6,474 nucleotides of DNA from contig NZDM01000035.1 in the NCBI GenBank assembly GCA_002690085.1, positions 2,978 to 9,451 on the forward strand. Direction: 5' to 3'. Shown in pieces: positions 1-4,990 of the stretch. The position numbers and the translations under genes are program-made. The notes under the pieces are model-generated. The model worked only from the letters and a program-made list of their open reading frames with translations. It made no database searches and had not been told where the DNA came from. The first letter of the stretch is position 1. Each line of letters starts with the position of its first letter. Source of the DNA: Flavobacteriaceae bacterium (GTDB taxonomy: Bacteria; Bacteroidota; Bacteroidia; Flavobacteriales; Flavobacteriaceae).

Positions 1-53
1 TAATTATTGAATTACAAAAAAAGTAATTATATTTTAAATCTGGGGATTATCTG

Positions 54-82
54 CAAAAGAAAAACACAATCTTAATAACAAG
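54..82 (-). promoter_or_regulatory. Possible divergent promoter reading out of the left edge
   Basis: On the minus strand, CTTG (complement of 79-82) is followed after 17 nt by TTCTTTTG (complement of 54-61). This is one mismatch from TAnnTTTG, with acceptable -33 to -7 spacing. It would read leftward toward a gene outside the window. No minus-strand start codon is visible between it and the edge. In related flavobacteria I recall a divergent gene, often purN, beside acpP, but nothing here proves that. Confidence 0.25.
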
Positions 83-83
83 C

Positions 84-112
84 TATACATTTTTCCCTTA
101 TTTATACATTTT
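84..112. repeat. 10-bp direct repeat TATACATTTT upstream of acpP
   Basis: TATACATTTT occurs at 84-93 and again at 103-112, a 19-bp period. The second copy sits where the -33 element of the acpP promoter would be expected, because the -7 box begins at 127. It could be an operator or activator site, or chance in very AT-rich DNA. The repeat itself is certain; its role is inference. Confidence 0.4.
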
Positions 113-126
113 AAAATAAAGTTTTT

Positions 127-134
127 TATTTTTG
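127..134 (+). promoter_or_regulatory. Bacteroidota-type -7 promoter box for acpP
   Basis: TATTTTTG at 127-134 matches the TAnnTTTG -7 consensus of the primary sigma factor of Bacteroidota exactly and is followed by CA, as is common in flavobacteria. No clear TTG -33 element lies 17-23 nt upstream, where the sequence is AT-rich. Transcription would start near 140, giving a leader of roughly 25 A-rich nucleotides without a Shine-Dalgarno sequence before the acpP ATG at 165. It probably drives acpP, fabF and rnc together. Confidence 0.7.
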
Positions 135-164
135 CATCCTAACTAAAAATTAAAATTAAATATT

Positions 165-398
165 ATGTCAGACATTGCATCAAGAGTAAAAGCGATAATC
201 GTTGACAAATTAGGCGTTGATGAAAACGAAGTAGTAACAGAAGCAAGTTTCACCAATGACCTTGGAGCAGACTCTCTAGATACTGTTGAGTTAATAATGG
301 AATTTGAAAAAGAATTTGACATTCAAATCCCAGATGACCAAGCAGAAAACATTGCTACTGTTGGTCAAGCTATTTCTTATATAGAGGCAGCAAAATAG
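165..398 (+). CDS. acpP: Acyl carrier protein AcpP
   Basis: This is the cytosolic carrier of type II fatty acid synthesis, holding growing acyl chains on a 4'-phosphopantetheine arm. At 77 residues it has the usual family length and is strongly acidic. The attachment motif GADSLD lies at residues 34-39, so Ser37 should be the modified serine added by holo-ACP synthase. The helix II region after it (DTVELIMEFEKEFDI) is the negatively charged surface that docks partner enzymes such as FabF. The ATG follows an A-rich leader with no Shine-Dalgarno sequence, normal for Bacteroidota. Translation ends in tandem in-frame stops, TAG then TAA (396-401). The fabF ATG follows 17 nt after the TAG, so the pair almost certainly shares a transcript from the promoter at 127-134. 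Confidence 0.98.
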   Translation: MSDIASRVKAIIVDKLGVDENEVVTEASFTNDLGADSLDTVELIMEFEKEFDIQIPDDQAENIATVGQAISYIEAAK

Positions 399-415
399 TA
401 ATCCCTAGTAATTTT

Positions 416-1669
416 ATGAATTTAAAGCGAGTTGTTGTAACGGGCCTTGGGGCCTTAACGCCCATTGGTAATAATAAAGACGACTACTGGAAAAACCTTT
501 TAAAAGGAAAAAGTGGTTGTGCACCCATTACCTATTTTGACACGGAACATTTTAAAACAAAGTTTGCTTGTGAACTAAAAAATTACAATGTTTACGATTT
601 CTTTGATCGAAAAGAAGCTCGAAAAACAGATAAATTTGCTCAATATGCTATGGTGGCTTCCACAGAAGCCATCTCAGATGCGAAGCTTAATTTAGAGACT
701 ATTGATAAATTTCGTGTGGGTGTCATATGGGGCGCTGGAATTGGGGGCATTGACACTTTTCAAACAGAAGTTTCTAATTTTGCGACCGGCAACGGTACCC
801 CTAGATTTAATCCTTTCTTTATTCCTAAAATGATCGCTGATATTGCGCCGGCTAATATCTCTATCAAATACGGGTTTATGGGCCCAAATTACACCACTGT
901 TTCGGCCTGTGCTTCTTCGGCAAATGCCATAATTGATGCACTCAACTACATTCGTTTAGGACATTGTGATGTCATTGTTACAGGAGGGAGTGAAGCCACA
1001 ATAAATGAAGCTGGTGTGGGTGGCTTTAATGCTATGCATGCACTATCAACAAGAAATGAAAGTCCAGAAACGGCTTCCAGGCCTTTTGATGGAACACGCG
1101 ATGGTTTTGTCCTTGGAGAGGGGTCTGGAGCCCTTGTATTGGAAGAATATGAACATGCCAAAGCGCGAGGCGCAACTATTTACGCAGAACTTGTTGGGGG
1201 TGGCCTTTCTTCTGATGCCCACCATATGACTGCACCGCATCCCGATGGAGTTGGAGTTGCGGCAGTAATGAAAAGCTGTCTCGCTAATGCGGGCTTAAAG
1301 CCGGAAGATGTAGACGCCATAAATACCCATGGTACGTCTACGCCATTAGGGGATATTGCTGAAATTAAGGCCATTGGGGAGGTCTTTGGGGGCCACGCTA
1401 AGAAGATAAACATAAACTCAACAAAGTCTATGACGGGTCATCTTTTGGGAGCCGCAGGGGCTATTGAGGCCATCGCCTCTATACTGTCAATCAACCACGG
1501 GGTCGTTCCGCCTACAATTAACCACAGAACTTCAGATGAAAACATTGACCCTGAGCTCAACCTAACGCTCAATAAGGCACAAAAGCGGTCCGTTAAAGTC
1601 GCTATGAGTAACACCTTTGGCTTTGGAGGACACAATGCCTGTGTGGTGTTTAAAAAATTAGGCGTATAG
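416..1669 (+). CDS. fabF: 3-oxoacyl-[acyl-carrier-protein] synthase II (FabF/KAS II)
   Basis: This cytosolic condensing enzyme elongates acyl-ACP by decarboxylative Claisen condensation with malonyl-ACP. The 417 residues match the family (E. coli FabF is about 412) and cover the whole thiolase fold. The nucleophile is Cys165 in TVSACASSAN. The two catalytic histidines are His305 (NTHGTSTPLGD) and His342 (STKSMTGHLLGAAG), with the conserved Lys337 between them. The C-terminal gating loop reads GFGGHN at 402-407, with Phe403 equivalent to the gatekeeper Phe400 of E. coli; His replaces the Thr seen in E. coli. The Cys-His-His triad marks an active elongating KAS rather than a FabH type or a chain-length factor. 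The ATG at 416 begins a normal N-terminus (KRVVVTGLGALTPIG). It lies directly downstream of its carrier protein gene, and the rnc start is three bases past its stop, in the same frame. Confidence 0.98.
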   Translation: MNLKRVVVTGLGALTPIGNNKDDYWKNLLKGKSGCAPITYFDTEHFKTKFACELKNYNVYDFFDRKEARKTDKFAQYAMVASTEAISDAKLNLETIDKFRVGVIWGAGIGGIDTFQTEVSNFATGNGTPRFNPFFIPKMIADIAPANISIKYGFMGPNYTTVSACASSANAIIDALNYIRLGHCDVIVTGGSEATINEAGVGGFNAMHALSTRNESPETASRPFDGTRDGFVLGEGSGALVLEEYEHAKARGATIYAELVGGGLSSDAHHMTAPHPDGVGVAAVMKSCLANAGLKPEDVDAINTHGTSTPLGDIAEIKAIGEVFGGHAKKININSTKSMTGHLLGAAGAIEAIASILSINHGVVPPTINHRTSDENIDPELNLTLNKAQKRSVKVAMSNTFGFGGHNACVVFKKLGV

Positions 1670-1672
1670 GGT

Positions 1673-2407
1673 TTGAATTATATTCAAAATATATTCAGCC
1701 CTAGACAAAACAAAAACAACCCTCTATTCTCTGCTTTAGAGCCCATCCTTGGTTTTCGCCCAAAAACAGTCGAGTTCTACGAAAGGGCCTTTACCCACCG
1801 TTCAACAAAATTAAAAGACCCTCAAGGGAATGCCTTTAATTACGAGCGTTTAGAATATGTTGGAGACGCGATACTTGGGGCCGTAATTGCAGATTATCTA
1901 TACAAATCGGTGCCTAGTGCAAACGAGGGCTATCTAACGAAAATGCGATCAAAAATTGTAAGCAGGGGCTACCTTAATAAAATTGGAAAGGAAATGGGGC
2001 TCATGCCGCTCATGAGGTCAAATTTAGCCCTTTCAAAATTTGGTCAAAACACCCACGGAAATCTTTTAGAGGCGCTTGTAGGGGCTGTTTTTCTAGACAA
2101 AGGATTCGCGCCCTGTAAGCAGTTTATCTACAACAGCATCATTGATCCTTATGTTGATATTTCGCTGCTAGAGGGAAAAATCACAAGTTATAAAAGTTTG
2201 CTAGTAGAATGGTGTCAAAAAGAAAAAAACAACCTACGGTTTAACTGTGAAAAAGACGATGGGGTTGAGATTATTAAGCATTTTTCTGTAACCCTTTTAA
2301 TTAATGACAAAGTAATTGCCAAAGCGCGGGGAACTTCGAGAAAAAAGGCTGAAGAAAAGGCCTGTCATAGGGCTTATTTTGCTTTACAAGATAAAATTGA
2401 ACTGTAA
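1673..2407 (+). CDS. rnc: Ribonuclease III
   Basis: This double-stranded RNA endonuclease matures rRNA precursors and processes structured mRNAs in the cytosol, acting as a homodimer. The 244 residues hold a nuclease domain (about 30-160) and a C-terminal dsRNA-binding domain (about 170-240, ending GTSRKKAEEKACHRAYFAL). The signature is YERLEYVGDAILG at 57-69, giving metal ligands or catalytic residues Glu58, Glu61 and Asp65; Glu133 in NLLEALVGAVFLD corresponds to E. coli Glu117. The position of E. coli Asp114 is Asn130, which I believe is common in Bacteroidota. The start is TTG at 1673: the next in-frame Met is residue 91, inside the nuclease domain, and the N-terminus from TTG (MNYIQNIFSP) looks like flavobacterial homologues. 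The fabF stop lies three bases upstream in the same frame, so reinitiation after FabF is likely. No Shine-Dalgarno sequence is evident. Confidence 0.95.
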   Translation: MNYIQNIFSPRQNKNNPLFSALEPILGFRPKTVEFYERAFTHRSTKLKDPQGNAFNYERLEYVGDAILGAVIADYLYKSVPSANEGYLTKMRSKIVSRGYLNKIGKEMGLMPLMRSNLALSKFGQNTHGNLLEALVGAVFLDKGFAPCKQFIYNSIIDPYVDISLLEGKITSYKSLLVEWCQKEKNNLRFNCEKDDGVEIIKHFSVTLLINDKVIAKARGTSRKKAEEKACHRAYFALQDKIEL

Positions 2408-2500
2408 ATTAAACGCCTTATGGTGGTTCTGGCGGAATCGTTTTCGTAACATTTAGGTTGGAGAGATCAACTCTGTGGCCCATAATTGTGCTTTTATCTC

Positions 2501-2508
2501 TATATTTA
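2501..2508 (+). promoter_or_regulatory. Candidate -7 box for the IPExxxVDY-pyk-CYTH unit
   Basis: TATATTTA, followed by CA, differs from TAnnTTTG only in its last base and ends 20 nt before the ATG at 2529, a plausible distance for a short leader. The nearest upstream TTG (2486-2488) is only 12 nt away, too close for a normal -33 element. The 121-nt gap after rnc makes a promoter here reasonable, but the match is weak and readthrough from rnc is also possible. Confidence 0.35.
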
Positions 2509-2528
2509 CATAATTCTTTAGCTGATAT

Positions 2529-3005
2529 ATGGCCATACACAAGCTCGACTTAAATGATTTTCAGGATGCTGAGTATTCACTTTACGCAATTCATTCAGAA
2601 GCTGATGATTACCGCTTGGCACACGCCATAAATTTAAGCTTAAAGACCCGTCTAAGGCGCTTGAAAAAAGACCTGGACTTCAGCGCTTCAAAAAATTTAT
2701 TTTTTTCGCTGTTTGAGTGGGAAGATTCGGACTTAAAATCTCAATGGAATTTAATAAAAAACAGTTGTCAAGTTGAGCTAGAAAGCACAGGGCAGGGTCT
2801 TTTTTCAAACCAGGAAGAAAAAAATTTTCAAACAATCCGCCTTTTAAAAGAACATGCTGCTGTCGACTATTTTTTAAAAATTAGCGGAAGCTATATTTCT
2901 GAAAAAGTGACTCTTGAGTCCCTAAGCAAAATTCCGCAAATCAGCCTTGTATATGCCGTTGAGGGTAATGCGCTAAAATCAAAAGAATACTTAATAATAA
3001 ATTAA
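2529..3005 (+). CDS. IPExxxVDY-type flavobacterial protein of unknown function
   Basis: This 158-residue protein has no known biochemical role. I place it in the IPExxxVDY family of Bacteroidota from its N-terminus (MAIHKLDLNDF), the AIHSEADDYRLAHAIN segment near residues 20-35, the LKKDLDF stretch at 45-51, the SLFEWED region at 60-66, GLFSNQ at 90-95 and VDYFLKI at 112-118. The name-giving motif is altered: Leu106-Lys107-Glu108 stand where Ile-Pro-Glu is expected. There is no signal peptide or membrane segment, so it is probably cytosolic. The ATG is fixed by an in-frame TGA six bases upstream (2523-2525). Its TAA stop overlaps the pyk ATG in TAATG, so translation of the two is coupled. The family commonly sits just before pyk, but no functional link to pyruvate kinase is established that I know of. 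Confidence 0.87.
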   Translation: MAIHKLDLNDFQDAEYSLYAIHSEADDYRLAHAINLSLKTRLRRLKKDLDFSASKNLFFSLFEWEDSDLKSQWNLIKNSCQVELESTGQGLFSNQEEKNFQTIRLLKEHAAVDYFLKISGSYISEKVTLESLSKIPQISLVYAVEGNALKSKEYLIIN

Positions 3006-4441
3006 TGTCACACAAAAGAAAAAAAACAAAAATTGTTGCCACTTTGGGGCCCGCTATTGGCGGTAAAGAAATGTTGTTAGATTTGGTTGCAACCGGGGTT
3101 AATGTTTTTAGAATCAACTTTTCACATGCCGATTATAAAACCGTTGAAAACAACATCAAAAGCATAAGAGCCATCAATAAAAAGCACGGATACAACGCTG
3201 CTGTCTTGGCCGATCTACAGGGGCCAAAATTGAGGATTGGCGTTATGAAGGACGACGTGATTGTTGCGCCTGGTGACGAAATTGTTTTTGCAACCGGCGC
3301 GCACTTTGAAGGTACCAAAGATCGCGTTTTCATGACTTATAAGCGCTTCCCAATGGACGCTAAAGCGGGAGAGAAAATATTGTTGGATGATGGTAAGCTG
3401 ATTTTTGAAGTCATTTCCACCAATAAAACAAACGAAGTAAGGGCAAGGGTAATTCAGGGCGGCCCCTTAAAATCTAAAAAAGGGGTGAACCTCCCAAACA
3501 CCAATATTTCGCAGCCTGCACTCACGGAAAAAGATAAAAAAGATGCGCTGTTTGCAATTGAGCAAGAGGTAGATTGGATGGCGCTCTCATTTGTACGAAA
3601 CCCCGAAGATATCAAGGAGCTTGAGGCGATTATTTCAGAACACAGCAACTATAAGATTCCTGTCATTGCCAAAATCGAAAAACCAGAAGCTGTTGCAAAC
3701 ATCGATGCAATTGTAAAAAGTTGCGACGGATTGATGGTTGCCAGAGGCGACCTTGGTGTTGAAATTCCCGCTAATGAAGTTCCTCTCATTCAAAAAAAGC
3801 TTGTTTTAAAAGCGAAAAGTGCAAGAATTCCGGTTATCATTGCGACACAAATGATGGAGTCCATGATAGATAGCTTGAACCCCACAAGAGCGGAAGTAAA
3901 CGATGTCGCCAATTCGGTTATGGATGGTGCTGACGCAGTCATGCTTTCTGGTGAAACTTCTGTAGGCCAATACCCTATCGAGGTGATTCAAAAAATGTCC
4001 GATATTATAAAATCGGTGGAAAATTCAGAGCTCATCCATGTGCCTCAAAAACACCCACACATCAAAACAAAGCGCTACATTACAAAATCAATCTGTTACC
4101 ACGCCGCGCACATGGCCAATCAAATCAATGCTAGAGGGATTTCAACCTTGACAAGCAGCGGCTATACAGCCTTTCAAATTTCTGCCTGGAGGCCTCAAGC
4201 TCATATATTGGTATACTCTTCTAACAAACGGATCATCCCGCAGCTAAATTTGCTTTGGGGGGTACGTGCGTTTTACTATGACAAGTTTGTGTCTACAGAC
4301 CAAACTCTAGAAGATGTCAATAAAATGGCGGTGGAAAAGGGTTATTTAGAGGCGGGAGATATGGTCATTGGCCTGGCGGCAATGCCCCTGGAAAGCAATG
4401 GTATGGTAAACACACTTCGCGTCACTCAAATCGATGCTTAA
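3005..4441 (+). CDS. pyk: Pyruvate kinase
   Basis: This enzyme converts phosphoenolpyruvate and ADP to pyruvate and ATP, the last step of glycolysis, in the cytosol and normally as a tetramer. The 478 residues fit the bacterial family. They start KKTKIVATLGPA, then RINFSHA at 36-42 (Arg36, Asn38, Ser40) and LADLQGPKLR at 68-77. The active-site signature IPVIAKIEKPEAV has Lys223 and the metal ligand Glu225. MVARGDLGVEIP carries Asp249, and IATQMMESM carries Thr281. The C-terminal domain (about 345-478) is complete. Residues Leu71, Gln72, Lys75 and Ile78 match the group of pyruvate kinases that do not need potassium. I see no extra C-terminal PEP-utilizer domain. The ATG overlaps the upstream stop by one base (TAATG), implying coupled translation; the CYTH gene follows after 25 nt. 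Confidence 0.98.
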   Translation: MSHKRKKTKIVATLGPAIGGKEMLLDLVATGVNVFRINFSHADYKTVENNIKSIRAINKKHGYNAAVLADLQGPKLRIGVMKDDVIVAPGDEIVFATGAHFEGTKDRVFMTYKRFPMDAKAGEKILLDDGKLIFEVISTNKTNEVRARVIQGGPLKSKKGVNLPNTNISQPALTEKDKKDALFAIEQEVDWMALSFVRNPEDIKELEAIISEHSNYKIPVIAKIEKPEAVANIDAIVKSCDGLMVARGDLGVEIPANEVPLIQKKLVLKAKSARIPVIIATQMMESMIDSLNPTRAEVNDVANSVMDGADAVMLSGETSVGQYPIEVIQKMSDIIKSVENSELIHVPQKHPHIKTKRYITKSICYHAAHMANQINARGISTLTSSGYTAFQISAWRPQAHILVYSSNKRIIPQLNLLWGVRAFYYDKFVSTDQTLEDVNKMAVEKGYLEAGDMVIGLAAMPLESNGMVNTLRVTQIDA

Positions 4442-4466
4442 GTCACTTTTAATACTCAAACTTTAA

Positions 4467-4937
4467 TTGAAAAGAGAAATCGAACGTAAATTTTTAATCA
4501 CTTCGGATGGTTATAAACAAAACATATCTTCAAAAGATGATATTGTTCAGGGCTATCTAAGCACAGACCCCGGCAGGACTGTTCGTTTACGTATTAGTAA
4601 TAGCAAAGGGTATTTGACTATAAAAGGCGAAATATCAAAAAATGGTTTATGCAGGCTTGAGTGGGAAAAAGAATTACCACTTGAAGAGGCAAACGAGCTG
4701 ATAGCGCTTTGTTTGCCAAATAAAATTGAGAAAGCTAGGTATAAAGTAAATTATAAGGGGGGGCTTTTTGAAGTCGACATATTTAAAGGTGTTAATGAAG
4801 GGCTCAAAATTGCAGAGATAGAATTAGATAGCGAAGCGGACATTTTTGAAAAGCCAAAATGGCTTGGAGAAGAAGTTACGGGAATTAAAAAGTACTATAA
4901 CTCACAATTATGCCAAAACCCATTTACAAAATGGTAG
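4467..4937 (+). CDS. CYTH domain (triphosphate tunnel metalloenzyme) protein
   Basis: This belongs to the CYTH/TTM superfamily, whose bacterial members of this size are often inorganic tripolyphosphatases or nucleoside triphosphatases using Mg or Mn. All 156 residues form one CYTH domain. The ExExK motif is Glu4-Ile5-Glu6-Arg7-Lys8, followed by VQGYLS (27-32), RTVRLRI (37-43), LTIKGE (50-55), EWEKEL (65-70), ARYKV (90-94), FEVDIF (101-106) and IAEIEL (115-120). These supply the alternating basic and acidic strands of the tunnel. The end, TGIKKYYNSQLCQNP, resembles the usual family tail. The start must be TTG at 4467, because the preceding in-frame codon is TAA (4464-4466) and the ExExK motif begins three residues in. 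It is probably co-transcribed with pyk. The natural substrate cannot be read from sequence; class IV adenylate cyclase activity is possible but less likely. Confidence 0.9.
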   Translation: MKREIERKFLITSDGYKQNISSKDDIVQGYLSTDPGRTVRLRISNSKGYLTIKGEISKNGLCRLEWEKELPLEEANELIALCLPNKIEKARYKVNYKGGLFEVDIFKGVNEGLKIAEIELDSEADIFEKPKWLGEEVTGIKKYYNSQLCQNPFTKW

Positions 4938-4954
4938 GGGTGCAAAATTTAACT

Positions 4955-4962
4955 TAACTTTA
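4955..4962 (+). promoter_or_regulatory. Candidate -7 box for the aldehyde dehydrogenase gene
   Basis: TAACTTTA, followed by CA, differs from TAnnTTTG only at the last base, the same deviation as the box at 2501. It would start transcription near 4969, about 20 nt before the ATG at 4991, with an A-rich leader lacking a Shine-Dalgarno sequence. No TTG -33 element is visible at the proper distance. The 53-nt gap also allows simple readthrough from the CYTH gene. Confidence 0.35.
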
Positions 4963-4990
4963 CACTCCGATTAATAAATCACAAATAATT

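Noticed and set aside
10..28. Inverted repeat AATTAC / GTAATT around seven A residues
   Set aside because: The stem is only six pairs, five of them A-T. It has no following T-run on the + strand, and such palindromes are common in DNA this AT-rich. It is not called as a terminator.
946..1413. Overlapping open frames on both strands inside fabF
   Set aside because: They are antisense or out-of-frame shadows of a complete, motif-bearing fabF and show no family features of their own.
2414..2434. CGCC / GGCG stem just after rnc as a possible terminator
   Set aside because: It has four base pairs, a 13-nt loop and only a short T-run several bases later. That is too weak to call.
2408..2528. tRNA, small RNA or riboswitch in the rnc to IPExxxVDY gap
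   Set aside because: There is no T-loop GTTCRA motif, no cloverleaf-forming arms and no structure I recognise from known riboswitches.
3133..3991. Minus-strand open frames inside pyk
   Set aside because: They lie wholly within an intact pyruvate kinase gene and have no recognisable domains.
4943..4950. Minus-strand AAATTTTG resembling a -7 box after the CYTH gene
   Set aside because: It has one mismatch, would read antisense into the CYTH gene and has no target gene.
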